DNA of 12,883 nucleotides from a bacterium (GCA_018819665.1 JAHJOY010000317.1:1-12883), one strand, 5' to 3'; counted from the first letter of the stretch, positions 5,780 to 12,643 are shown. Notes: generated from the letters alone by a model not told the origin. Numbers and translations: made by a program.

Positions 5780-5881
5780 TTAATTATCGATACTATTCAC
5801 AATTATTTTGCATTTATCGGTTAGTATATATCTGCCTGTTTTAGGTGCTCCCTTAAAAATAATAAATTCGTTTAAAGACAG
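5780..5881 (-). pseudogene. coding remnant upstream of the RhuM fragment, unrecognised
   Basis: An open frame of about 33 codons reads ...FIIFKGAPKTGRYIL... and ends CKIIVNSIDN before TAA. Its alternating beta-strand-like composition looks like real protein. Upstream it is cut by the palindromic repeat at 5879-5902. Its stop lies just before the ribosome site of the RhuM fragment, so the two may once have been neighbouring genes in an operon. The protein family was not recognised. Confidence 0.35.
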
Positions 5882-5902
5882 CACGGCACGCCGTGCTGCT
5901 AC
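5879..5902. repeat. CACGGCACGCCGTG palindromic repeat, copy 2
   Basis: CAGCACGGC-AC-GCCGTGCTG is a perfect 9-bp inverted repeat followed by CTAC. It sits 6 bp past the WYL regulator stop codon and could act as its terminator, although only a short TCTTT follows on the minus strand. It differs from 123-146 by one compensated base pair. Confidence 0.75.
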
Positions 5903-5907
5903 AATAT

Positions 5908-6873
5908 TTATTTTTTATTATATCTTTTTTTCATTCCGGAAATCTCTTCCTCTATTTCCTGGCGAAGGCTTTTGGGGGCAAGGACTTCGGCATAGCTGCC
6001 CATCCCCAGAATCCATTTCTTAACTTCGGTTATACCGCTTACTTCGGCAGAGAAGATGATAGAACCATCGGATAGTTTTCTTATCTTCTGAGTGGGATGT
6101 CTTAGCTCTTCTTTAGCCCAGCGGGAGGCGGGAGGAAATATTTTTACTCTAATCTTCTGGTCTTTTCCTCTTATTACCTGCCAGCTTTTACCCATATAGT
6201 CAGAAAGTGAAAATTTAGAAGAAACGGTAAAGGTGTCTTCGGTAATCCGGAGCTCTTTAATCCGGTCTATTCTGAATATCTTGGTCTTTTTGCGCCAGTG
6301 ACAGTAGGCGATAAGATACCAGGCTCCTTGGCGGAACATCAGATGGTAGGGGTTTACGGTGCGGGTGGTTATTTCGTCCCGACTGATGGTGTAATATTTT
6401 AGATTAACCTGTCTTTTATTGAGGATGGCTTCGTTTAACAGGGCAAAGGTTTCACTGTAGTCTTCATAGTCTTTTAGCTTTTGGATATTAAAAGAGATAG
6501 AATCTTTTACTTCACGGATGTATTTTTTATTATCTTTCTCCAGGAGGTTTTCGATTTTAAGCAGGGCCAGGTGCATATCTTTCTGGTAGGGGAATCCTTT
6601 CTGCTGGAGGAGAAAGTTTCCGGCCAGGAATAAGGAAGCGGCCTCTTCACCGGTAAATCTTAAGGGGGGAAGGAAGTAGTGTTCATCGATATAGTAGCCG
6701 CCATGAGGTCCGGTGGAAGAGTGTACTGGTAAGCCGGCAAGGCCTAAGGTTTTGAAGTCCCGATAGATGGTACGGCAGGAGATATTAAGTATCCGGGCTA
6801 AACTCCCTACCTGGATGCCGGGATGAGTCTTTAGGATGATAATGGTGTTCATCAATCTTTCAATCTTGTTCAT
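5908..6873 (-). CDS. WYL-domain transcriptional regulator (YafY-like)
   Basis: A 321-residue cytoplasmic regulator. The N-terminal winged helix (about 1-65) has a DeoR-like HTH with SLARILNISCRTIYRDF (24-40) and the wing GPHGGYYI (55-62). The WYL domain (about 140-215) shows RQGAWYLIAYCHW (181-193) and FRIDRI (200-205). A WCX-type C-terminal extension (about 238-315) follows, with KIRVKIFPPA and EVKKWILGMG. WYL domains sense small or nucleic-acid ligands and regulate DNA-damage, defence or metabolic genes. GGAGG (6882-6886) lies 8 nt before the ATG, and an extended -10 promoter lies just upstream. It is divergent from the methyltransferase/ATP-grasp gene, though more than 500 bp of repeats separate them, so that gene being its target is only a guess. 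Confidence 0.92.
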   Translation of the reverse strand: MNKIERLMNTIIILKTHPGIQVGSLARILNISCRTIYRDFKTLGLAGLPVHSSTGPHGGYYIDEHYFLPPLRFTGEEAASLFLAGNFLLQQKGFPYQKDMHLALLKIENLLEKDNKKYIREVKDSISFNIQKLKDYEDYSETFALLNEAILNKRQVNLKYYTISRDEITTRTVNPYHLMFRQGAWYLIAYCHWRKKTKIFRIDRIKELRITEDTFTVSSKFSLSDYMGKSWQVIRGKDQKIRVKIFPPASRWAKEELRHPTQKIRKLSDGSIIFSAEVSGITEVKKWILGMGSYAEVLAPKSLRQEIEEEISGMKKRYNKK

Positions 6874-6913
6874 CTTTTTTACCTCCGATTAAGAAAATAG
6901 ACAAATTTTTATA

Positions 6914-6922
6914 ATTATACCA
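6914..6922 (-). promoter_or_regulatory. extended -10 promoter of the WYL regulator gene
   Basis: The minus strand reads TGGTATAAT, a perfect TATAAT with an upstream TGn extension, about 40 nt before the start codon. No good -35 is present at 17 nt, which extended -10 promoters tolerate. CCATA (6920-6924) and TATGG (6940-6944) form a weak inverted repeat overlapping it and could be an operator for autoregulation. Confidence 0.5.
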
Positions 6923-7017
6923 TATTGTTATGACTACTGTATGGCAAGAATTAGGAAAAAAATGAAAAAAGTTGATTTTTTTTGGTTATTTTTGAATACT
7001 TATTAAGGATTCGACAA

Positions 7018-7215
7018 TAGGTTGGGAAAATCCTGCTTTTTGGGAAAAAAGTTGCAGATTATAAGATGCAAGTTGCAAGGGTTTGCAGTTTTCAGAAAAA
7101 GAAAGACGCGTCTGATGAATCAGCCCCCTACCTTTGAGATTGCTACGTCGTTTTGCAATGAAAGAGAAGGAATGGATTCCCGCTGCAGTGGGTGCGGGGA
7201 TGACATATTGGAAGG
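7018..7215. repeat. composite intergenic repeat, copy A
   Basis: It starts with TTGGGAAAATCCTGCTTTTT and an A-run, then TATAAGATG. It ends with the hairpin ATTCCCGC...GCGGGGAT (7176-7201) and TGACA. The same ordered parts occur at 12484-12617. The middle includes a TGAA-loop hairpin fragment followed by CCCCCTACC. Confidence 0.6.
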
Positions 7216-7300
7216 GGGAATGGTAGAGAGGGAGCGGGAAAGGAAATTGCCGTGGTAAAAAAATTTTTTAATTTTTTTTTAAAAAACAGTGTTCGCCCTA

Positions 7301-7329
7301 TTGACATTCCTAAATATTTTATGTATAAG
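7301..7329 (+). promoter_or_regulatory. sigma70-type promoter of the methyltransferase/ATP-grasp gene
   Basis: TTGACA (7301-7306, 6/6) and TATAAG (7324-7329, 5/6) have an exact 17-nt spacer. The start codon lies about 80 nt downstream, giving a 5' UTR of roughly 75 nt that is very AT-rich and shows no riboswitch-like structure. Confidence 0.7.
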
Positions 7330-7411
7330 AAATATAAATAAAAAAACAAGTATACAGGTTTTAATTAAAGTAAAATTTGTACAGAATTTTTAAAAAATAT
7401 AGAGGAAAACT

Positions 7412-9346
7412 ATGACTCAAAAAACTTCTTCGGACAAACCTCCGCAGCGAAGGAAAAATGGTAAAGACCGAAAAATATTTTTAGGTCCTGTCCCTGACCT
7501 TGAAGAACACGTTCGCCCGGACTGGTGGAGCCGTATCTTTAATTACCTTTATTTAAAAACTGATGGTGACGTAGTAGACGACTTGAGTATAACCTCTCGT
7601 GAAATTGCCCTATTTTTAAATATTCTAAAACTCTCGCCGGAAGATAGAATTCTTGACCTGTGCTGTGGACAGGGTAGACATTCTCTTGAATTGGCCAGGA
7701 GAAATTTTAAAAATATTGAAGGATTAGATCGCTCCCATTATCTAATCCAAAAAGCTAAAGCACGTGCAAAAAAGGAAGATACTAATATCAAATTCAGAGA
7801 GGGTGATGCCCGCAAAATTCCCTCTCCACCCGATGCTTTTGATGTTGTAACCATATTGGGCAATAGCTTCGGCTATTTTGAGACTATCCAGGATGACCTG
7901 AGAGTGCTAAAGGAAGTATTTAGAGTTTTAAAACCTTGGGGAAAACTTCTTATTGAGATTACCGACGGAGAATACTTAAGGAAACGCTTTCAAAGCAGAT
8001 CTTGGGAGTGGATAGACAAAAAACATTTTGTTTGCAGAGAGCGCTCACTTTCTCTTGATAAGCAGCGTCTCATATCCAGAGAAATTATTAGTCATATAGA
8101 AAAGGGTATGATAACAGACCAATTCTACGCTGAAAGACTTTACTCTAAAGAAAGTTTAACTCGCCTTTTGGAAACAGCTGGTTTCAGTGACATAACTTTT
8201 CATGGCCAAATCTCTCCTGATTCCAAACGAAATCAAGATTTGGGTATGATGGAAAGATGTATAATTGTTACAGCCGTGACTAAAAAAGAATGGACACCCG
8301 TTAAAAAGAAGCCCAAAAAAGAGCTAAAAAATGTGGTAGTAATTTTAGGAGACCCTCACAAAGCAGACCTTTTAAAACCTTCTACCATCTTTGATGATGA
8401 TGATTTTTACACCATAGACCAATTAAAATCAGGATTAAAGGAACTGAATAATTTTGATTTTACTTATCTAACCAATCACGATACTTTAATACAGGACTTA
8501 ATAAAAGTGAAAGAGAAAATTAATTTTGCCTTTAACCTGTGTGATGAAGGTTACTACAATGATGCGCAAAAAGAGCTCCATATACCCTCTTTGCTGGAAA
8601 TGCTCGGTATACCATACACCGGCTCAGGTCCCCAATGTCTTGCTTACTGTTACGACAAATCATTAGTACGTGGAATTGCAAGGGAGATGGAAATTCCGGT
8701 ACCGGAAGCTTTCTTTATTAAGCCCGAAGACACTACCTTTGAATTGCCCTTTAGTTTTCCGGTAATTGCAAAACCTAACTTCGGAGATTCCAGTTTTGGG
8801 ATTACCCAGAGGTGCGTGGCAAATAGTTTTGAAGAATTAGTAAATGCTATTTCAGAGATCAGGGAAAAATTTGGTTACGATAAACCCATTCTGGTTGAGG
8901 AACTTCTTACCGGAAAAGACCTTAGTGTCGGGGTAATAGGAAATCCTCCTGAACCCTATACTGTCTTACCTATCATTATGGCAGATTATTCATTACTGCC
9001 AGAAAACTTGCCACAGATATGCGGTTACGAGTCTAAGTGGCTCCCGGAATCACCTTACTGGAATATAAAATCTACTGCCGCCGACCTTTCGGAAGATGTA
9101 GAAAAATTTATTATAGAGTGTTGTTTGAAACTATCCGAGAGGTTGGAATGTAAAGATTACTGTCGATTTGACTGGAGAGTTGATGTAAATGGCACCCCAA
9201 AGCTCCTTGAAGTAAATCCTAACCCAGGTTGGTGCTGGGATGGTCATCTTGTCAAGATGGCCGAGATTGCAGGGATATCATATGACGAAACGTTAAAAAT
9301 GATTTTACAAGCAACTGAACAACGACTTGGCATGCACAGACCATGA
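7412..9346 (+). CDS. SAM methyltransferase fused to Ddl-like ATP-grasp ligase
   Basis: A 644-residue two-domain protein. Residues about 60-290 are a class I SAM methyltransferase: motif I ILDLCCGQGRH (80-90), acidic EGLD (103-106), GDA (131-133) and a UbiE/ubiG-like FRVLKPWGKLLIE (170-182). A Lys-rich linker (297-305) leads to an ATP-grasp fold (about 307-635) of the D-Ala-D-Ala ligase superfamily. That part shows LLEMLGIPYTGSG (394-406), YDKSLVRG (414-421), IAKPNFGDSSFGI (452-464) and LVEELLTGKDLSVG (494-507). The likely metal ligands are D587, E600 and N602 in FDWRV and LLEVNPNPG. The Ddl substrate motif HG-x-x-GEDG is replaced by NLCDEGYYND (375-384), so D-Ala-D-Ala is unlikely to be the product. 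An ATP-dependent amide or ester ligation coupled to methylation is inferred; the substrates are unknown. AGAGGA (7401-7406) lies 5 nt before the ATG. It is a single-gene unit with its own promoter. Confidence 0.88.
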   Translation: MTQKTSSDKPPQRRKNGKDRKIFLGPVPDLEEHVRPDWWSRIFNYLYLKTDGDVVDDLSITSREIALFLNILKLSPEDRILDLCCGQGRHSLELARRNFKNIEGLDRSHYLIQKAKARAKKEDTNIKFREGDARKIPSPPDAFDVVTILGNSFGYFETIQDDLRVLKEVFRVLKPWGKLLIEITDGEYLRKRFQSRSWEWIDKKHFVCRERSLSLDKQRLISREIISHIEKGMITDQFYAERLYSKESLTRLLETAGFSDITFHGQISPDSKRNQDLGMMERCIIVTAVTKKEWTPVKKKPKKELKNVVVILGDPHKADLLKPSTIFDDDDFYTIDQLKSGLKELNNFDFTYLTNHDTLIQDLIKVKEKINFAFNLCDEGYYNDAQKELHIPSLLEMLGIPYTGSGPQCLAYCYDKSLVRGIAREMEIPVPEAFFIKPEDTTFELPFSFPVIAKPNFGDSSFGITQRCVANSFEELVNAISEIREKFGYDKPILVEELLTGKDLSVGVIGNPPEPYTVLPIIMADYSLLPENLPQICGYESKWLPESPYWNIKSTAADLSEDVEKFIIECCLKLSERLECKDYCRFDWRVDVNGTPKLLEVNPNPGWCWDGHLVKMAEIAGISYDETLKMILQATEQRLGMHRP

Positions 9347-9364
9347 CTGCTTCTTCTTAATAGT

Positions 9365-9569
9365 TTAATCACTTAGATTCAATTCTTTTGCTAACTTCAA
9401 CCTGCTAATTCTTGAATTCATCTTAATAATATTTATCATTTTATCTGGGTAGTATTTAACTTTTCTGGGTAGTTTTTTGGGTATTTTCTACCCACTTTTC
9501 TCCCAACTTTTTAGACCGCTTTTCTATTAGTCGATTAAAAATAATAGTAAACCAATTATCACAATCCGG
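9365..9569 (-). pseudogene. decayed C-terminal winged-helix tail of a divergent-AAA (AlbA_2-type) protein
   Basis: One minus-strand frame reads DNWFTIIFNRLIEK and then EKWVENTQKTTQKS before a stop. After a frame change, another reads KMINIIKMNSRISRLKLAKE, then LNLSD and a stop. These correspond in order to the C-terminal strand, the Thr/Gln/Lys repeat linker and the final winged helix of the RecG-like/divergent AAA ATP-binding proteins common in bacterial genomes. A frameshift and in-frame stops show that it is dead. The rest of the gene is missing; the flavin-reductase gene begins its coding 30 bp to the right. Confidence 0.5.
9466..9494. repeat. TGGGTAG/CTACCCA inverted repeat
   Basis: A 7-bp perfect stem with a 15-nt loop lies 120 bp past the methyltransferase/ATP-grasp stop. 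It overlaps the Thr/Gln linker of the decayed gene, so it probably reflects repeated codons there rather than a dedicated terminator. Confidence 0.4.
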
Positions 9570-9599
9570 TCATAGAATATTAGAAAATAAACTACTATC

Positions 9600-10253
9600 T
9601 TAATCACTAAAAGCCGATTTATCTATAATACTTATACCCCCGGGTGTCAATTCTCCGGTTAATGGATTTAATTGACTTCTGAAATTATACATTATTTTCA
9701 ATTTCTCAATCCTCGTTTTTTGGTCGAGATTAACCACTTTTTCATCCACTCCAAAATGTACTATTTTACCACAAATTATTTTCTGAGAGCTATTCTTAAA
9801 TAAAGATTTTTCCCATTCGAGTTTGCATTCTAATGATATTGGGCATTCCTTTATTCTGGGGGCGTAAACACATATGGCTGATTCTTTGGTAAATCCTGCT
9901 TGTGCAATTTCATCATCATCAACCTGATTATGCTCTATTGTTTTAAAACATTCTTCTTTAAAATCTAAAGATGGGATATTAATACACCACTCTTTCGTAC
10001 GTTTTATATTTTCATAAGTGTGAGTGGTATCAGTTAAGGCAATCAAAGAATAAAAACCACTTTCTTCCCCGGCGAAAAATCCCCATGACCATAAATTAGC
10101 ATTTGCCTTCCCGTTGGCTTTATAGGTAGTGACAATAAAAATTGGGTATGGTATATTCACCACATACTCTAACCAAGAAAATATTTTATATTGTCCTGGC
10201 CATTCCTCTTTAAGATTTTTTGGTTTTTCAATACCAAATTCATGTTTAGTCAT
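9600..10253 (-). CDS. flavin reductase-like (FMN-binding split-barrel) protein
   Basis: A 217-residue protein of the flavin reductase-like/flavoredoxin family, which binds FMN and takes part in NAD(P)H-dependent flavin or electron transfer. The visible pattern is PIFIVTTYKANGKANANLWSW (37-57) followed by HTYENIKRTKEWCINIPS (78-95), the conserved flavin-binding and dimer segment. A long C-terminal part (about 120-217) includes YAPRIKECPISLECKLE and a hydrophobic GGISII end. AAAGGAGG (10263-10270) is a strong ribosome site 8-9 nt before the ATG. It lies 108 bp downstream of the deaminase gene on the same strand and could be cotranscribed with it. Substrate and partner are unknown; a pyridoxamine-phosphate-oxidase-like fold is the broader alternative. 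Confidence 0.85.
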   Translation of the reverse strand: MTKHEFGIEKPKNLKEEWPGQYKIFSWLEYVVNIPYPIFIVTTYKANGKANANLWSWGFFAGEESGFYSLIALTDTTHTYENIKRTKEWCINIPSLDFKEECFKTIEHNQVDDDEIAQAGFTKESAICVYAPRIKECPISLECKLEWEKSLFKNSSQKIICGKIVHFGVDEKVVNLDQKTRIEKLKIMYNFRSQLNPLTGELTPGGISIIDKSAFSD

Positions 10254-10361
10254 AATAATTTACCTCCTTTAAGAGAAATAATTTTCTCAATTTTAAGCTA
10301 TTTCGACGAGTCTCCTTCCTAACCCTCTTACCGTCCAAATTGACTGCGCTGGGTTATGAAT

Positions 10362-11231
10362 TTACTTCTCTAATATAATAATTTCTTCACAGTAATCTGA
10401 GTAAGGTCTAATACACTCATAATTTCTAGTAAATCTCAATTTGGGATTTAGTCTTCTAATTAACTCTTCAGTTGGTCTTTCATAGACTTCTTTACAAACT
10501 TCCCTTGTATCTAAATCTAAAATAATGCAAGCCTCTAAAGACGGACAGTAGTTCTTAGAATGAAATATAATTTTATTTTCTGACTTTTCCACTATGGGTG
10601 CTTCGCTACTTTTTATGCCTATCTTCATAAGAATCAAATGATATGCTTTTTCAAGATCGCTACCTTTTAACTTACGTATCATTATTTTATTACTCTCAAA
10701 CCACTGCATCCTTTTATTAAGAAGATCCTCTTCTGTGATCGTCCATTCAGATTTCCGAAATTTTCTTACTAGCTTTCTTATATCATTATTATAAAGTTTG
10801 AGGCATTCTTTCTTAAGAATACCATCATGTATATTAATCTCGGCATTCGACTTTTTAATAATTTCCTTGCAGCTTAAATTTATCATGTCTCTTCCAGCTT
10901 TTATCGAGTCTCTTATAGACACTCCATATACTACTTCAGAAATATTTGACCAAATTATTGATCCCGTGCACATGGGACATGGTTCGTGAGTTGAAATGAT
11001 AAGACAACCGGTTAGGTCTTTTCTATAAATTTTTGAAGCCTTCCTTATTGCATTAATTTCTGCATGAGCTATAGAATCTTGATCCGTAACCTCTGTATCA
11101 TGTGCACTTGCAATTACTCTTCCGTCTTTAGCCACTACTGCTCCAAACCCTTTATTTCCCTCTTTTAAAGAGGTTTTAGCCTCTTCAATTGCCATCTTCA
11201 TAAATTCTTCATAGTGCTTACTTATCATCAT
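10362..11231 (-). CDS. nucleoside/guanine deaminase-like protein with Cys-rich C-terminal domain
   Basis: A 289-residue fusion. Residues about 5-130 form a zinc-dependent deaminase of the CDA/guanine-deaminase fold. They show GFGAVVAKDGRVIA (28-41), the catalytic HAE (57-59) and PCPMC (84-88), so zinc would be held by H57, C85 and C88 with E59 as proton shuttle. GuaD-type enzymes are about 155 residues, so a second domain (about 165-289) is extra. It contains YCPSLEAC (228-235), EVCKEVYE, LNPKLRFT and IRPYSDYCEE (274-283), with C229, C235, C246, C273 and C281. The pattern resembles small-molecule-binding domains near L-2-amino-thiazoline-4-carboxylic acid hydrolase, but I cannot assign it. 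The ATG at 11231 follows AGG by 7 nt; the upstream GTG at 11237 is too near that site. The deaminated substrate is unknown. Confidence 0.82.
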   Translation of the reverse strand: MMISKHYEEFMKMAIEEAKTSLKEGNKGFGAVVAKDGRVIASAHDTEVTDQDSIAHAEINAIRKASKIYRKDLTGCLIISTHEPCPMCTGSIIWSNISEVVYGVSIRDSIKAGRDMINLSCKEIIKKSNAEINIHDGILKKECLKLYNNDIRKLVRKFRKSEWTITEEDLLNKRMQWFESNKIMIRKLKGSDLEKAYHLILMKIGIKSSEAPIVEKSENKIIFHSKNYCPSLEACIILDLDTREVCKEVYERPTEELIRRLNPKLRFTRNYECIRPYSDYCEEIIILEK

Positions 11232-11570
11232 AACCACACCTAAAAATCGTACTTAATAAAGTAATGGCTAAACCAATTTTACCTAACGTTTTACGGATAA
11301 AAGAAGTTGCTGAAGGCGTTTATGTAAGTGAAGTGAACCGTATATCCGCTGTTAAGTAATTCTGTTTTTAATTCCATATCTCTCACACAGCCTCTTTAAA
11401 CTCTCTTCAAGTTCTTTTTGATATTCTTTTGATGAAGATATGCTTTTCTCATCTTCTGTCTATATCCTCTTAATTTGAATTCTTTTTTACTTTCTCGGTG
11501 ATCTGAGGTTGGCACAGAAGGATTTATTATAAAATAGGATGTGTCCCTATTTATTAATTTATTAGGAACT
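11232..11570. other. gene-poor gap with possible coding scraps
   Basis: No complete gene is seen in these 339 bp. On the plus strand, 11264-11359 encodes 31 residues (starting MAKPILPNVLRIKEVAEGVY) without a ribosome site; IKEVAEGVYV is reminiscent of the N-terminus of metallo-beta-lactamase-fold proteins. On the minus strand, 11352-11459 is open without a start codon and contains SKEYQKELEESLKRLCERYG, a coiled-coil-like stretch. Both are weak. A small hairpin lies at 11532-11552. Confidence 0.4.
11532..11552 (-). terminator. weak terminator-like hairpin after the membrane protein gene
   Basis: AAATAGG and CCTATTT make a 7-bp stem with a 7-nt loop, followed on the minus strand by TTATAATAAA rather than a clean T-run. 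The stem and flank CCCTATTTATTA also occur at 5569-5580, so it may be a repeat fragment as much as a terminator for the gene ending at 11571. Confidence 0.35.
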
Positions 11571-12398
11571 TTAGCTGATAACCAACCTCTGTACCTCCCG
11601 GGTCTCGCTGATTAGCTTTACTACGCCCAGTGCTTTGAGCAACGGAAATATAATACTCATAAGCACAGTTGGTACCCAGGCTAGTAGGCGGGTAATTGTC
11701 ACCAAAGGCATAAATAAAACTGCAATTATGGCTAAGGGGATATACTTTTCATAAGGTTTCACCGTACTCTCAAAAAATTCATCAACGGTACGTTGGAATT
11801 CTTTTCTGAACTGAGTTATTACCTCTTGACGTTCCTCTGCAGGCACCCGGGCTTCGATCTGTTTTTCCATCTGCTCCATAAACATCTTGATGTAAAACTG
11901 AGGCGGTGTAAACCCTTCTTGCTCAATATGTGCAGTACAGCCAAAATATAGACTCCCACAGATCACAAGTATAAGGACCATAAGCAATATATTTTGACCT
12001 TCACTGATGGGCCGCACAGAGAACCTAATCCGCTCATTTAGTTCCCTCGCAACTACAAAGGTGTAGAAAAATGCAACAAGAAGGTACCCCAGAATCAGAA
12101 TGCCATTGCCTGCTGTCACCTGCCGCCAGCCCAGAAGTATAGCTAATCCGGAGAGAATAAAGGCTATGATGCCAATCCATAAAGGTCTCAGTAGAGCTGC
12201 TACTAAACCAGCAGCCACCATTAACCCGCCCAGAGATAGCAATAACCATAATAGTAGATACAGGAGCTCCCCAGAGGGAGAAAGTATCAAGTTATAAGCT
12301 TGGCCGATTTGCCTACAGATTGTTCCGAAGAAGTATCCAGCTCCGATTAATAGGATAGTAAAAAATGTGAATTTCAACCATTTGTTTTTGTTGCTCAT
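11571..12398 (-). CDS. multi-pass membrane protein of unknown function
   Basis: A 275-residue integral membrane protein that I do not recognise. Hydrophobic segments are at about 9-27, 45-70, 72-90, 99-117, 136-155 and 218-263 (one or two spans). Between the last two groups lies a charged, helical 60-residue segment (about 158-217) with EQMEKQIEARVPAEERQEV, probably a single extracytoplasmic or cytoplasmic helix bundle. There is no cysteine or histidine cluster, nucleotide-binding loop or transporter signature. A ribosome site GGAGGTG (12408-12414) precedes the ATG by about 9 nt. An out-of-frame ATG lies between, which could lower translation. A 9-bp inverted repeat lies upstream (12418-12450). 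The gene stands alone, with repeats on one side and a gap on the other. Confidence 0.75.
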   Translation of the reverse strand: MSNKNKWLKFTFFTILLIGAGYFFGTICRQIGQAYNLILSPSGELLYLLLWLLLSLGGLMVAAGLVAALLRPLWIGIIAFILSGLAILLGWRQVTAGNGILILGYLLVAFFYTFVVARELNERIRFSVRPISEGQNILLMVLILVICGSLYFGCTAHIEQEGFTPPQFYIKMFMEQMEKQIEARVPAEERQEVITQFRKEFQRTVDEFFESTVKPYEKYIPLAIIAVLFMPLVTITRLLAWVPTVLMSIIFPLLKALGVVKLISETREVQRLVIS

Positions 12399-12417
12399 CT
12401 TTCATCTTCACCTCCAT

Positions 12418-12450
12418 AGATATTGTCTAATTTTTTATATAACAATATCT
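12418..12450. promoter_or_regulatory. 9-bp inverted repeat upstream of the membrane protein gene
   Basis: AGATATTGT (12418-12426) and ACAATATCT (12442-12450) are perfect inverted arms 15 nt apart, ending about 20 nt before the start codon. On the gene strand a TATATAA stretch lies between them and could serve as a -10 box. Position and symmetry suit a repressor operator, but no -35 is clear. Confidence 0.4.
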
Positions 12451-12483
12451 CATATATAACCTAATTTTATAATTCGATAAAAC

Positions 12484-12617
12484 ATTGGGGAAATCCTGCT
12501 TTTTTAGTAAAAAATATAAGATGAATTTGCCGGTTGTTATATTCCGAAGAGAGGAAGATAGATTCCCGTTACCCGTTTTCACGAGTACAAGTTTCACGGG
12601 AATGACAGAGAGAGGAA
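12484..12617. repeat. composite intergenic repeat, copy B
   Basis: It starts with TTGGGGAAATCCTGCTTTTT, an A-run and TATAAGATG. It ends with the perfect hairpin arms ATTCCCGT (12562-12569) and ACGGGAAT (12596-12603), then GACAGAGAGAGG. The order and orientation match 7018-7215. Both copies lie upstream of minus-strand genes. Confidence 0.6.
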
Positions 12618-12643
12618 TTCTTAATAAACTGACTTACAAACAA

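Larger units (their letters stand above)
6874..7411. other. repeat-rich divergent intergenic region
   Basis: No real gene is seen in this 538-bp stretch; the short frames are made of repeats. It holds the WYL regulator promoter, a composite repeat (7018-7215) shared with 12484-12617, a degenerate member of the TGAA-loop hairpin family (about 7108-7134), A/T homopolymer runs (7258-7286) and the promoter of the methyltransferase/ATP-grasp gene. Confidence 0.7.

Noticed and set aside
7022..7258. 78-codon plus-strand open frame between the WYL regulator and the methyltransferase gene
   Set aside because: It is built from the composite repeat and hairpin fragments, has no ribosome site, and its composition is unlike a protein.
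7301..7411. riboswitch in the ~75-nt leader of the methyltransferase/ATP-grasp gene
   Set aside because: The leader is almost all A and T with no stable stem or recognisable aptamer core.
7412..9346. annotation of the fusion as a housekeeping D-Ala-D-Ala ligase (ddl)
   Set aside because: The Ddl substrate motif is not conserved and the methyltransferase domain is foreign to true Ddl enzymes.
12034..12297. frames on both strands inside the membrane protein gene
   Set aside because: They overlap the transmembrane-coding region and arise from its GC-richer codons; there are no ribosome sites.
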